Shown here: piece by piece, positions 17,661-25,735 of the stretch
Layout: every line of letters begins with the position of its first letter
Position numbering within the stretch: position 1 is the first letter of the stretch
Source of the DNA: an uncultured Poribacteria bacterium
Lineage (GTDB): Bacteria > Poribacteria > WGA-4E > WGA-3G
DNA: 64,000 nt
Direction: 5' to 3'
Assembly (NCBI GenBank): GCA_951828515.1
Contig: OX639992.1
Coordinates: forward strand, 5,558,217 to 5,622,216
Notes under the pieces: model-generated
Seen by the model: only the letters and a program-made list of their open reading frames with translations
Told to the model about the DNA's origin: nothing
The model's database searches: none
Position numbers and translations under genes: made by a program

Positions 17661-18320
17661 CTATCCCTCCACATCCTCGACAAAAATATGTTTTGCTACC
17701 TCACGTCCAATAATCACTTGCTGTCCTGCAACGTCAATAGTATAGGGACCTTCAAAGGGAGCGACCTCAATCACACGAAATGCTGTGCCCGGGTAGAGAT
17801 TGAAACTTCCTAAATGCCGAAGCATCGCCGAATCAGTGTCACTCACTTCAGCAACAATGCAGGATTGTCCACTACATAAGTCTGTCATTGGCACAGACGC
17901 AGTTTTCGTTACAACACCGTTTTTATCGGGTATCGGTGCGCCGTGTGGATCGGCAGTTGGATAGCCGAGAAACTCGTCCATCCGCGCCTCCACGTCTTCC
18001 GAAATGACATGCTCCAATTTCTCGGCTTCTTCGTGAACACCGTCCCACGGAACACCGAGTGCCTTGAAAAGATAAAGTTCCAATAAACGGTGGTGCCGGA
18101 TAACCTCAAGTGCGATTGCCTTCCCAGCATCCGTCAGGGTGACCCCCTGATAGCGTTCATGTCTCACCAGTTTCATCGTCTTTAACTTTTTAATCATCCC
18201 GGTGGCTGATGCCGGCTTCACCTTGAGATATTCCGCCAAAATACCGGTCGAAACTTTACCGACCTTCTCTTGCAATTTGTAGATCGACTTGAGGTAATCC
18301 TCAGCTGCCTGTGTAAGCAT
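17661..18320 (-). CDS. DtxR/MntR-family metal-dependent transcriptional regulator
   Basis: 219 residues from ATG at 18320, which follows GGAAAGAAC; a TTG four codons earlier is less likely. N-terminal winged helix: AAEDYLKSIYKLQEKVGKVSTGILAEYLKVKPASATGMIKKL (helix-turn-helix), RYQGVTLTDAGKAIALEVIRHHRLLELYL. Dimerisation/metal region: GVPWDGVHEEAEKLEHVISEDVEARMDEFLGYPTADPHGAPIP, including Glu, Cys/His ligands around LCSGQSC. A C-terminal FeoA/SH3-like domain follows (FNLYPGTAFRVIEVAPFEGPYTIDVAGQQVIIG). The family represses uptake genes when Fe or Mn is bound. First gene of the metal operon, so probably autoregulated through the operator at 18450-18471. Confidence 0.93.
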   Translation of the reverse strand: MLTQAAEDYLKSIYKLQEKVGKVSTGILAEYLKVKPASATGMIKKLKTMKLVRHERYQGVTLTDAGKAIALEVIRHHRLLELYLFKALGVPWDGVHEEAEKLEHVISEDVEARMDEFLGYPTADPHGAPIPDKNGVVTKTASVPMTDLCSGQSCIVAEVSDTDSAMLRHLGSFNLYPGTAFRVIEVAPFEGPYTIDVAGQQVIIGREVAKHIFVEDVEG

Positions 18321-18409
18321 TGTTCTTTCCAATCCGCAAAGGGAATAGACAATGCGCTTATTTTCCCACTGCGGTAAGTAAATGTATGGGTGTTACACGC
18401 ATACAATTT

Positions 18410-18425
18410 TAGGCACTATGTGCCT
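18410..18425. promoter_or_regulatory. Second TTAGGC-type half palindrome (possible regulator site)
   Basis: AGGCAC / GTGCCT with a three-base centre, preceded by TTTT so the left half reads TTTTAGGC like the main operator. It lies downstream of the predicted transcription start, a common place for a second repressor site. The match is imperfect outside the six-base arms. Confidence 0.35.
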
Positions 18426-18449
18426 CGATTGTTAAAAGTGTTGAGAAAT

Positions 18450-18496
18450 TAATTTAGGCATACCTAAATTATATATTATGCAAAACAAAATGTCAA
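18450..18496 (-). promoter_or_regulatory. Consensus sigma70 promoter overlapped by a DtxR-like operator
   Basis: Read on the minus strand: TTGACA (18491-18496), exactly 17 bases, TATAAT (18468-18473); both hexamers are perfect consensus. A palindrome with nine-base arms TAATTTAGG and CCTAAATTA around four bases (18450-18471) overlaps four bases of the -10. TTAGG...CCTAA is the core of DtxR/IdeR operators. The promoter points at the DtxR-family gene 130 bases downstream, so metal-loaded regulator would block RNA polymerase on its own operon. Confidence 0.8.
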
Positions 18497-18498
18497 GT

Positions 18499-18610
18499 CT
18501 TTAATTTTTCCTTGCGGTTCGGTCAGGTGGATTTGGAGGCTTACGTGCTTCTCCGTATATATAGGGGAAACGCCCAAGCAAAAACCCTGCGCCGTTGTTG
18601 CAGGCTACGG
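18499..18610 (-). repeat. Dispersed leader element, copy 3 (abuts the dtxR-type promoter)
   Basis: On the minus strand it begins CCGTAGCCTGCAACAACGGC, contains TATATATACGG and ends AACCGCAAGGAAAAATTAAA, two to three bases before the -35 TTGACA. Unlike copies 1, 2 and 6 it does not touch a start codon. Confidence 0.65.
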
Positions 18611-18678
18611 TTTCTCCTTAACAGAAGAAATAGAAGCACACGGACTGCCGCTTTACCCAGAAGCCTCTCTACTGATTG

Positions 18679-19731
18679 CTAAAAGTCGTTGAATACCTTC
18701 ACGGGTTGTCCGGTTTCAATAGACTCCCACGCGGCTACACCGACAGCAATAGACTTCGCCCCGTCAATGACATTTGGCGATGGTTCTAAATCCTCTTCAA
18801 GACACTGCTGAAAATGGCGCATATACCGGATAACCGTTTGTCCATGTCCATAAACACTTGTATCTATTTCAGGAGGACAGATTACTTCAAAGGGTTCTCT
18901 GGTGGCCATTTTATCGAGCATTAACTTGACGTGTCCCTCTTTGTTGTCGGTAAAGTCCCCAATTACGGTCCCTTTACTTCCGAAAATGGAGATCTGCTGC
19001 ATCGGCATTGGGGGATGGACGACATCATAAAGTCCCATCGCTCTCGCAATCTGTCCGCTCTTAAACTTCAGGTTGAGAAAAAAATTGTTCTTTATGGGGT
19101 ATTCCGGCGTGAGTAAGCCTTTCGTCCCGTAGGCGTGCACCTCATCTACATCACCGAGGAGACAGCGCAATAGGTCAACAGGATGCACAATACCACCGAA
19201 CATCAAATCTTGTGGTTCATGGAGTCGCCACGGCGTGAAATCATAGACCTCGCGCATGTCGTGGACATAATAGGCATCCGCCAGCATAATGTCACCTAAA
19301 TCACCGTCGTCGAGGAACCCTTTCATCGTCAAAAACTGTAGGTCAAACCGCATCGACTGCCCCACAAGGAATTTGACCTTACGCTGGCGCACCAGATCCA
19401 CCAACTGTTGTGCATCGTCTAATTTGGTCACCATCGGCTTTGTGCAAATGACATGTTTCCCAGCTTCTATCGCCGCGACGCAATGCTCAGCATGCAGGTG
19501 GTCGGGGGAATAGATAGCGATAACAGAAATATCTTCCCGCTGTACGAGTTCTCGATAATCTGTCGTCCGAAAATCCACACCAATTTGGTTGGCGTAATTC
19601 TCCAGTACATCTGCCCGCTTCGCGCAGATACCGCGGAGTTCATATTTCAGGTCCGGTACATCCTTTAACAGTGTCGCAGTTGATCCCATATTCGTGGGGT
19701 TCATCCCAATAACGCCCAATCCTATTGCCAT
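18679..19731 (-). CDS. Gfo/Idh/MocA-family NAD(P)-dependent oxidoreductase
   Basis: 350 residues. Rossmann N-terminus LGVIGMNPTNMGSTATLL (the usual G-x-G-x-x-G is altered to G-M-N-P-T-N-M-G), then YSPDHLHAEHCVAAIEAGKHVICTKPMVTKLDDA with the family's E/C-K-P motif (here TKP), FLVGQSMRFD, and in the C-terminal domain GGIVHPVDLLRCLLGDVDEVHAYG (family H-x-x-D). C-terminus SIETGQPVKV is typical. Probably oxidises a sugar, inositol or related alcohol in the cytoplasm. Monocistronic by position: divergent from the TRAP transporter gene and separated from the metal operon by a repeat. The altered glycine motif is worth noting but still family-like. Confidence 0.9.
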   Translation of the reverse strand: MAIGLGVIGMNPTNMGSTATLLKDVPDLKYELRGICAKRADVLENYANQIGVDFRTTDYRELVQREDISVIAIYSPDHLHAEHCVAAIEAGKHVICTKPMVTKLDDAQQLVDLVRQRKVKFLVGQSMRFDLQFLTMKGFLDDGDLGDIMLADAYYVHDMREVYDFTPWRLHEPQDLMFGGIVHPVDLLRCLLGDVDEVHAYGTKGLLTPEYPIKNNFFLNLKFKSGQIARAMGLYDVVHPPMPMQQISIFGSKGTVIGDFTDNKEGHVKLMLDKMATREPFEVICPPEIDTSVYGHGQTVIRYMRHFQQCLEEDLEPSPNVIDGAKSIAVGVAAWESIETGQPVKVFNDF

Positions 19732-19804
19732 TTCATATCTCCTCCCTGAGTCAGTTGACGTACTGCCATTCTATCATAATTCACTTTTGCTGGCAAATAA
19801 GAGA

Positions 19805-19959
19805 TTATTTTCCTATATCTGAGTCAAGTTCCTTCGCCTTTTTGAAATCCGCCTTCGCTTCCCTTTTTTGCCTAATCAACACTTTCACAAGTGCGCGATT
19901 GTAGTAAGCTCTGGCAAAATCGGGCTTGAGATTGAAAGATGTGAAGAATGCTAAAATAT
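19805..19959 (-). pseudogene. C-terminal remnant of a TPR protein
   Basis: On the minus strand an open frame without a good start reads ...NLKPDFARAYYNRALVKVL then IRQKREAKADFKKAKELDSD and a stop at 19805-19807. The pattern (P-D-x-A-x-x-Y-x-N-R-A ... A-x-x-D-F-x-K-A) is a textbook tetratricopeptide repeat with the helix that follows. A stop codon lies about eight codons before it and no further TPR units are seen upstream, so the gene has lost its 5' part. Too short for independent function. Confidence 0.65.
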
Positions 19960-20027
19960 ACAATTTATGGGGCTAAAGAAAAAACGAGAATCCAAGGCAT
20001 AAAGAGATCGCACTGATTGAAAACTGT

Positions 20028-20056
20028 TTGCCTTCAGTCCCAATATGATGTAGAAT
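20028..20056 (+). promoter_or_regulatory. Putative promoter for the TRAP transporter gene
   Basis: TTGCCT, 17-base spacer, TAGAAT, about 30 bases before the start codon. The gene's Shine-Dalgarno GCGGAGG follows. Confidence 0.4.
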
Positions 20057-20087
20057 TATTAAAGGGATTACCCACAGCGGAGGAAAA

Positions 20088-21980
20088 ATGACACAGACTG
20101 AAACAAAAGAAGTTTCTGACTTTGAAACCACACAACGGACAGAATTAGAAAAAATATACAAATGGATTTTTGAACTCGGTGCGGCCGCGCTCGTTCTCTT
20201 TTATATCTACAGCGCAGGGTTTGGAAGTGCTAATGAGCAATTCCATCTCGGTTTCTATCTCCTGCTGACCTTCGCGCTGATTGGTATCTTTTACCGATGT
20301 CGGAAGAACTCCCCAGCATCCCGTCCATCACTCATAGACCTAGGCATGATTGTCCTTAGCATCTTTACCATCGGTTACTGGATTGTAGAGTACCCAAATC
20401 TCGTCAACCGGGCAGGCAATTACAATCAACTTGATATTTTTGTAGGTGCGATCGCAATCGTAATTAGTTTTGAAGTGAGCCGTCGGACGGTCGGGTGGGC
20501 ACTTCCCATCATTGCTGTGATCGGTATCCTATATGCCCTTTTCGGTCGCTCTTTGCCGGATATTATTGCGCACAGAGGTCTCCCACTCCGAAGAATCATC
20601 GAATACTGCTTTTTTAGTCAAGCCGGTGTCTTCGGCATCATGGCGAACGTGATGGCGACGTATGTGATTCTCTTCATCTTCTTTGGGGCGTTTCTGGAGA
20701 AATCCGGGGTCGGGCAATTCTTTATTAATTTGCCGATGTCAATAGCGGGACGTTCAATCGGTGGGGCAGCGAAGGTTTCGGTCATGACCTCTGGTTTTTT
20801 TGGTTCTGTTGCGGGAAGTGCGATTGCAAACACAGTCGCTACTGGCACGTTCACGATACCGCTGATGAAACGCACTGGCTTCCGTCCGCACATCGCTGGG
20901 GCAGTCGAGGCTTCCGCCTCCGTCGGTGGTCAATTCCTACCGCCCGTGATGGGGGCAGGTGCGTTTCTCATGGCAGAACGGACAGGACTCCCCTACAGTC
21001 AAATTGCGCTCTTATCTATCGTGCCAGCGGTTCTCTATTTCCTCTCCGTTTGGGTAATGGTGCATTTTGAAGCGAAAAAGCAGGGAATAGAACGGATACC
21101 AGACACAGAAATCCCTAAACTTCTGCCCCTCCTTAAAAGTGGTTGGTATTACTCACTGCCATTGCTGACGCTTGTGGGCATTTTAATCGCCGGATATACC
21201 GCCTACAAAGCGGCATTCTTCGCTATTCTCGTTACAATTGTGGTGAGTTATTTCCGACCTGAGACCCGACTCACACCGAACCGTATCTGGGAAGCGATGG
21301 TCACGGGTGCTAAGAACTCACTCGCCATTGGCGGTGCTGTTGGCACTATCGGCATCATCGTTGCTGTTATAGATTTGACAGGTTTAGGACGGATATTCCC
21401 GGATTTAGTGCTGTCGGTTGCGGGGGATAGCAAGGTTATCGCAATTCTGCTTCTCGCGGCGGCATCTTTAGTTCTGGGGATGGGGATCCCTGTGACTGCC
21501 GCCTATCTGATTACCTCTGAGCTCGCTGTGCCAATCCTGACAACGCCTGAGATGGGCATACCGATTATTGCGGCACATCTCATTATCTTCTGGTTGAGTC
21601 AAGATTCCAATATCACACCGCCGGTCGCCTTGGGAGCTTACGCAGCCGCAGCTATCGCCCGTGCCGATCCGTGGAAAACAGGATGGGCATGCTTCAAGTT
21701 TTCTAAACTTCTCTATATCATGCCGCTGCTGTTTGCGTATACCCATATCCTGTTCACAGGAGGCACTTTCTTTTCTTACACACTCTCTGTGGTATCGGCT
21801 GTCGTTGGTACAGTCATTTTTTCCATCGTAACGATGGGCTTTTTCGTCCGTAAGACGCATTGGTATGAGTGGGTATTGCTTGCACTCGCAGCGTTCCTGG
21901 CATACGTCTATAACATCTGGACGTTCATTATCGCTATAGTCCTCGTTACGGTTGTGTACATCCTTCAGAAACGTTTTTAA
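20088..21980 (+). CDS. TRAP transporter permease, fused small and large subunits (4TM/12TM, TAXI type)
   Basis: 630 residues with about 16-18 hydrophobic segments. The N-terminal ~150 residues form the DctQ-like part; from about residue 150 the DctM-like part follows with ATYVILFIFFGAFLEKSGVGQFFINLP, GGAAKVSVMTSGFFGSVAGSAIANTVATGTFTIPLMKRTGF and FLPPVMGAGAFLMAE, the signature of fused TRAP permeases of the TAXI class. It imports an organic acid or similar solute with a sodium gradient. The cognate periplasmic TAXI binding protein is not in the window, which is unusual. A GGAGG ribosome site six bases before ATG fixes the start. N-terminal ~25 residues are hydrophilic and acidic. Confidence 0.92.
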   Translation: MTQTETKEVSDFETTQRTELEKIYKWIFELGAAALVLFYIYSAGFGSANEQFHLGFYLLLTFALIGIFYRCRKNSPASRPSLIDLGMIVLSIFTIGYWIVEYPNLVNRAGNYNQLDIFVGAIAIVISFEVSRRTVGWALPIIAVIGILYALFGRSLPDIIAHRGLPLRRIIEYCFFSQAGVFGIMANVMATYVILFIFFGAFLEKSGVGQFFINLPMSIAGRSIGGAAKVSVMTSGFFGSVAGSAIANTVATGTFTIPLMKRTGFRPHIAGAVEASASVGGQFLPPVMGAGAFLMAERTGLPYSQIALLSIVPAVLYFLSVWVMVHFEAKKQGIERIPDTEIPKLLPLLKSGWYYSLPLLTLVGILIAGYTAYKAAFFAILVTIVVSYFRPETRLTPNRIWEAMVTGAKNSLAIGGAVGTIGIIVAVIDLTGLGRIFPDLVLSVAGDSKVIAILLLAAASLVLGMGIPVTAAYLITSELAVPILTTPEMGIPIIAAHLIIFWLSQDSNITPPVALGAYAAAAIARADPWKTGWACFKFSKLLYIMPLLFAYTHILFTGGTFFSYTLSVVSAVVGTVIFSIVTMGFFVRKTHWYEWVLLALAAFLAYVYNIWTFIIAIVLVTVVYILQKRF

Positions 21981-22070
21981 TTTTCCTTGCGGTTCGGTTA
22001 GGTAGGTTGAAACATTCATGTTCCTTTGCGTATATCCGCACTCCATTACATTACGTGCTAAATGCTTCGA
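21975..22070 (-). repeat. Dispersed leader element, copy 4
   Basis: Plus-strand TTTTAATTTTCCTTGCGG then TTCGGTTAGGTAGGTT; orientation is minus, so its Shine-Dalgarno end touches the end of the TRAP gene rather than a start codon. The distal end is degraded. Confidence 0.6.
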
Positions 22071-22136
22071 TTATTTTACCAGGGCAGGTCTCTTGACTGA
22101 GAGAAATCATAATCTTAGGAAATCTGCAGAAACGTA

Positions 22137-22227
22137 ATTTTAATTTTCCTTGCGGTTCGGTCAGGTAAGTTTGGAATTTGAAGTCAATGTCCGTAGAACC
22201 GCCCTCCGCTACGCTTACGGGCTACAG
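22137..22227 (-). repeat. Dispersed leader element, copy 5
   Basis: Plus-strand TTTAATTTTCCTTGCGG, TTCGGTCAGGTAAGTTTGG and a terminal GGGCTACAGG. Same orientation as copy 4, about 70 bases away. No start codon is adjacent. Confidence 0.6.
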
Positions 22228-22266
22228 GTCTTCAAATAACTTTCAATGCAGCACTCTGATAACTGA

Positions 22267-23121
22267 TTAAGGTGTACCAACAATTTCTTGAAGCCGCTGC
22301 AAGATTGTATCAGCGGCTCCGCGAGATTCCTGTAGGTTGAATTGTTCAGCGGCACGTCCGGCGCGAAAGGTGTTACCTCGGTAGTAACGCCAGAAAATGA
22401 GTCCACCCCACAACGCTGCGTCTACATAATATCCATCTAATACCGCATCTACAGTGAGAAAACCGAGTGCCCCGTTGAGCAGAAGCGCGTTTATTCCATC
22501 CTTCCAATTGCCTACATAGACCTGTCCGGCACCGGGAAAAATTGACGATAACACCTTCGCAAGTCTGGCAGATTTCTGCGGCATATCAGTAACAGCATTA
22601 AAGAGCATATCCAGTCTTTCATCGGTAGTATAGTTTCGTAGCAATTCGCGTGCCGCCTCCCACCGAAATTGATAGATATATGCAACGGCTTGCAAGAAAA
22701 GTGCGCGTCGGTATAGTTGCGCGGAAGGTGCTCGCATCGTCACCTTAATCAATTCCAACCGAGCGAGATCGTAGTCCTGCGCGGCGATCAGTGTCACGGC
22801 GAGTTCCAGTTGATATTCCGATTTTGTTTCGTCACCTGTAGCGAGATATGTAGCGGTACGCAAGGAAGTGACTGCTTCTGCCCACAGACCTTGTGCTCTA
22901 TAGGCGAGTCCGATGTTGTAATATACCTCACTCATACGCACATCATCCGGATGGAAGAAGAGGAAGCGTTTATATTCGGTGACAGCGGCATCGTAGTTGC
23001 CTTGCGCGAAGAGATGTTTGCCGAGGGATAAGGGACGCTCTTCTGCGATTGCTGTGAAACCGCTGAAGAAGAAAGAGGCACTGATTAAGAAGAGGTATAT
23101 AGATTTGTTTAAAACTTTCAC
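22267..23121 (-). CDS. Exported TPR protein with PGAGQ-type membrane domain (DUF5683-like)
   Basis: About 284 residues if GTG 23121 is the start; GTG 23160 is an alternative. An open frame reaches TTG 23184, but that lies at or before the predicted transcription start. Signal peptide: MKVLNKSIYLFLISASFFFSGFTAIA. Then four TPR-like helical pairs (HLFAQGNYDAAVTEYKRFLF, YYNIGLAYRAQGLWAEAVTS, LELAVTLIAAQDYDLARLEL), and the membrane segment SSIFPGAGQVYVGNWKDGINALLLNGALGF, matching the P-G-x-G-x-x-Y-x-G motif of DUF5683/TM2-like domains. A clear paralogue is at 38171-39055, next to yidD and a LolA-like gene, so an envelope-assembly role is likely but unproven. Confidence 0.75.
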   Translation of the reverse strand: MKVLNKSIYLFLISASFFFSGFTAIAEERPLSLGKHLFAQGNYDAAVTEYKRFLFFHPDDVRMSEVYYNIGLAYRAQGLWAEAVTSLRTATYLATGDETKSEYQLELAVTLIAAQDYDLARLELIKVTMRAPSAQLYRRALFLQAVAYIYQFRWEAARELLRNYTTDERLDMLFNAVTDMPQKSARLAKVLSSIFPGAGQVYVGNWKDGINALLLNGALGFLTVDAVLDGYYVDAALWGGLIFWRYYRGNTFRAGRAAEQFNLQESRGAADTILQRLQEIVGTP

Positions 23122-23185
23122 TTCTCGGACGTAAACATCATCAGGAATAATAACGTTCACTTCGTTATAATGTAGTTTTGTCAAT

Positions 23186-23214
23186 AGTATACGCCATTAC
23201 GATTGGTATGTCAA
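23186..23214 (-). promoter_or_regulatory. Sigma70-type promoter for the TPR/PGAGQ gene
   Basis: Minus strand: TTGACA (23209-23214), 17 bases, TATACT (23186-23191). Predicted transcription start near 23179, which argues against the TTG at 23184 as start codon. Confidence 0.6.
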
Positions 23215-23330
23215 ACGCATAATCACGAACTTTTTTTCAGAGTTACGTGTCTAAATTGAACAACAAACCTAAACATCCACGGCACCTTTGAGCGAACGTG
23301 CTTCCTCCGCAAAGAATGAGAACTTCGACC

Positions 23331-23933
23331 ATGAAAACAGACACAATTGCACAATCAGGAGCCTTCGTCAATACCCGCATGAAAGCACTTTTTGTCGCAC
23401 AAGAAGATAAACCAACAACGTTAAAAGAAATTAACCTTGCACGCCTCACGCCATTCCAACGAGGGTTACTCGTCACAGATGGGACAGTTACGCGATTTGT
23501 CGAAGCGTATACACTCGCGCCGGTGGAGGTAGTCTTACTACAACAAGCAAAACAGACACTCTCTACTGAAAATACATGGCTCCAGCTGTCTGCCGGGGCA
23601 GAGGTTATCTCACGGCAAGTGGTACTCCAAACCCACCGACAGGAAGAGTCATTACCGATAATTCATACTTACGCAGACTCACTCATTGTGCCGCAATGTT
23701 TACCTCAGTCGATTTTGGAGGGGTTAGAATTGGACAAACAGGGACTCGGTGGACTTCTGCGGCGTAGCGGTTTAGAGACTCGGCGTGAGTTGCTCTGGTG
23801 CGGTATTGAGGTCCTAACCGATCTACCGTCCGCCATCGCACACCTTGAAGGCGAAAAGTTTATCAGTCGCACCTATCGAGTGTTCGCAAATCAGAAGCCG
23901 CTTATGCTGATTAATGAGAAGTTCCCACTCTAA
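23331..23933 (+). CDS. Chorismate lyase-like (UbiC/DUF98 family) protein
   Basis: About 200 residues from ATG 23331 (GAGAAC lies eight bases before; GTG 23298 would extend it by 11 residues). Matches the DUF98 branch of the chorismate pyruvate-lyase fold: LTPFQRGLLVTDGTVTRFVEAYTLAPVEVVLLQQ, then a strand with a basic residue (VISRQVVLQTH), LIVPQCLPQSILEGLEL, GLGGLLRRSGLETRRELLW and SRTYRVFANQKPLMLINEKFP, with the family's catalytic-type Glu in INEKFP. UbiC removes pyruvate from chorismate to give 4-hydroxybenzoate; related enzymes give 3-hydroxybenzoate. No quinone genes are nearby, so a regulatory or unrelated role is possible. Confidence 0.75.
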   Translation: MKTDTIAQSGAFVNTRMKALFVAQEDKPTTLKEINLARLTPFQRGLLVTDGTVTRFVEAYTLAPVEVVLLQQAKQTLSTENTWLQLSAGAEVISRQVVLQTHRQEESLPIIHTYADSLIVPQCLPQSILEGLELDKQGLGGLLRRSGLETRRELLWCGIEVLTDLPSAIAHLEGEKFISRTYRVFANQKPLMLINEKFPL

Positions 23934-24022
23934 TCTCGGGAACACTGACTTTCAAGGATAGAGACATACTCTGACCTTGGAAATGATAAATTTACCATAT
24001 AATTGAAAGGAGAATATTTCTG

Positions 24023-24229
24023 ATGAAATTTCGGGTTCCGGGTATAATTCTCGGAATACTGTTATTGGGCGCATTGTTCTGCTTCGGCCACGGTGACGAA
24101 GAGGTAGCAGAAGATCAGGTAATTGAGAAACGAAAAGGGGAAATACACGGGATTCTCAACCCACGAATTCCCCTCTGTACCAAATTGAGGGACGGGACTG
24201 ATGCGATTCGGAGCGTCCCTTCAATCTAA
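24023..24229 (+). CDS. Small secreted or membrane protein, unknown
   Basis: 68 residues, preceded by an excellent ribosome site (AAAGGAGA, 9 bases before ATG), which is the main reason to accept it. Residues 3-23 form one hydrophobic helix (FRVPGIILGILLLGALFCFG), either a signal peptide or an anchor, followed by an acidic HGDEEVAEDQ and a basic stretch. The last ~20 codons overlap a long stem-loop, so the natural protein may once have been longer or the hairpin may have invaded the 3' end. No family recognised. Precedes the DUF3500 gene by 58 bases. Confidence 0.5.
   Translation: MKFRVPGIILGILLLGALFCFGHGDEEVAEDQVIEKRKGEIHGILNPRIPLCTKLRDGTDAIRSVPSI
24184..24225. repeat. Long stem-loop over the end of the small gene
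   Basis: ATTGAGGGACG pairs with CGTCCCTTCAAT (one bulged A), 19-base loop. It covers the last codons of the 68-residue gene. No U-tract follows, so it is not a classic terminator. Confidence 0.5.
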
Positions 24230-24287
24230 TATCGCTATTATACGACAAAAAAACAAAGCAATATAACAATAATTTGAAAGGGTATTC

Positions 24288-25550
24288 ATGTTACGTAAAA
24301 TCTTAATTACATTCATTATAATCCTCACATCTTGCGCGATGGCATTTACACTCAACATTTTAGATGCGCCAAACGTTGAAGCAGAAAAAACAGAAGGGAT
24401 CGCTGAAATTTCCACTAAACCGTCAATCGTAGCTTTAGCGACTGTTATGAAAAACTTCCGCGCATCATTGAGCAGTGAACTCCTTGACGCAGCATCTTAT
24501 CCACTTGGACACAAAGAATCTTACTCTTGGACGAATTTTCCACCAGCTATGGGGGGTGATCGAGGAGGAGTCCGTTTTGGGAGGTTATCCGCTGAACAAC
24601 TAATCCTCTTCTATGAAGTTCTGAACGCATTTTTGAGTGACGATGGGTATACTAAAGTCTCTCTCATCACGAAAGACGTTGAAACGCATCTCAGTAAAAT
24701 CAGACCCGGTTTTTGGGATCCGAATGCCTATCACATTGCTCTATTTGGAAACCCAGAGACAGATGGATCGTGGGGCTTCCAGTTGGATGGACATCATCTG
24801 GCACTTAACTTTTTAGTACACGGCGATGAAGTTTCTATTGTCCCTGCCTTCATCGGATCCGAACCTGCAACCATCAATGGCATTGAGGTGCTTGAGAACG
24901 AAAGAGGCAATGCTTTCGCCTTGATGAATAGCCTTGACACGAGCCAGAAAGAGAAAGCAATTCAAACGGGTCGCCGTGGACTTCAAGTCGGGGCAGGCAG
25001 ATCAGAGGACCCGTTCCTGAATTACGATTATTCCGCTTTTGTAGGGATCGGTTTGAAAGCATCGGAGATGAACGATACCCAGAAAGAAAACCTTCGTAAC
25101 CTGATTAAGACGTATGTCTACAATCTTGAAACCGAGTTTGCTGACATCTGGATGGCGGATATTGACGCAGGGATCGATGACACCTATTTCGTCTGGATTG
25201 GCGGTACGACTACAGACGATCCAATTTACTACCGTGTTTTCAATCCCGCTGTTTGGATAGAATTCAACAACGAAGGTGGTGTCGGTGGTGGTGGACGCGG
25301 TGGCAGAGGTGGACGCGATCGGGGAGACCGTCGCGGTCGAGATGACAATGGACCCCGCGGTGGTTTGGACCACATCCATTCGATTACCCGTGCACCGAAC
25401 GGAAAAGACTACGGCATTTTTGCCTTGAATCACGGTCCCAAAACGCTCTTGGAACACTACGCTTCCGCCGATGATCACAAAACGATGCTTCAGTTGTTCG
25501 ATTATGACATGACTAATCTACAAGACATGAAAAATAAGGAGACTCCATAA
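24288..25550 (+). CDS. Exported DUF3500 protein
   Basis: 420 residues. Signal peptide MLRKILITFIIILTSCAMA followed by a mature protein of the DUF3500 family: FRASLSSELLDAASYPLGHKESYSWTNFPPAMGGDRGGVRFGRLSAEQ, FGNPETDGSWGFQLDGHHLALNF, and a late IWMADIDAGIDDTYFVWIGG with a C-terminal HIHSITRAPNGKDYG. These His/Trp-rich motifs are typical of the family, whose function is unknown. A Gly/Arg-rich insert (about residues 330-360) interrupts the C-terminal part. A Cys at residue 16 in LTSC-A could be read as a lipobox, so lipoprotein export is possible. The stop overlaps the start of the next ORF (TAATG). Confidence 0.85.
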   Translation: MLRKILITFIIILTSCAMAFTLNILDAPNVEAEKTEGIAEISTKPSIVALATVMKNFRASLSSELLDAASYPLGHKESYSWTNFPPAMGGDRGGVRFGRLSAEQLILFYEVLNAFLSDDGYTKVSLITKDVETHLSKIRPGFWDPNAYHIALFGNPETDGSWGFQLDGHHLALNFLVHGDEVSIVPAFIGSEPATINGIEVLENERGNAFALMNSLDTSQKEKAIQTGRRGLQVGAGRSEDPFLNYDYSAFVGIGLKASEMNDTQKENLRNLIKTYVYNLETEFADIWMADIDAGIDDTYFVWIGGTTTDDPIYYRVFNPAVWIEFNNEGGVGGGGRGGRGGRDRGDRRGRDDNGPRGGLDHIHSITRAPNGKDYGIFALNHGPKTLLEHYASADDHKTMLQLFDYDMTNLQDMKNKETP

Positions 25551-25735
25551 TGTTTGACGAAGTTTTAGCGGAAGTCGAAGAACAGTGTCGGGAAGAACGA
25601 GTCCCTATGTTGGGACCTGACAAGGCGAAATTACTCGCCAGTTGCGTCGAAAAGGCAAAACCCTCTCTGATTATAGAGTGCGGAACCGCTATCGGCTATT
25701 CCGGATTATGGATTCTACGTGTGTTAAAATCCTAA
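25550..25735 (+). pseudogene. Truncated O-methyltransferase (N-terminal fragment)
   Basis: 61 residues starting at an ATG that overlaps the DUF3500 stop (TAATG), so it should be translated. The sequence MLGPDKAKLLASCVEKAKPSL then IIECGTAIGYSGLWI matches the N-terminus and SAM-binding motif I (E-x-G-T-x-x-G-Y-S) of class I O-methyltransferases (caffeoyl-CoA OMT type, about 190-220 residues). It stops right after motif I, with no continuation in the other frames before the next gene. It cannot bind SAM as it stands; a decayed second gene of the operon is the best reading. Confidence 0.7.

Noticed and set aside
21468-22046. 192-codon minus-strand ORF opposite the TRAP permease
   Set aside because: Lies almost wholly antisense to strongly recognised membrane helices of the TRAP gene; composition rich in Arg/Asp/Cys as expected of an antisense shadow, and no ribosome site.
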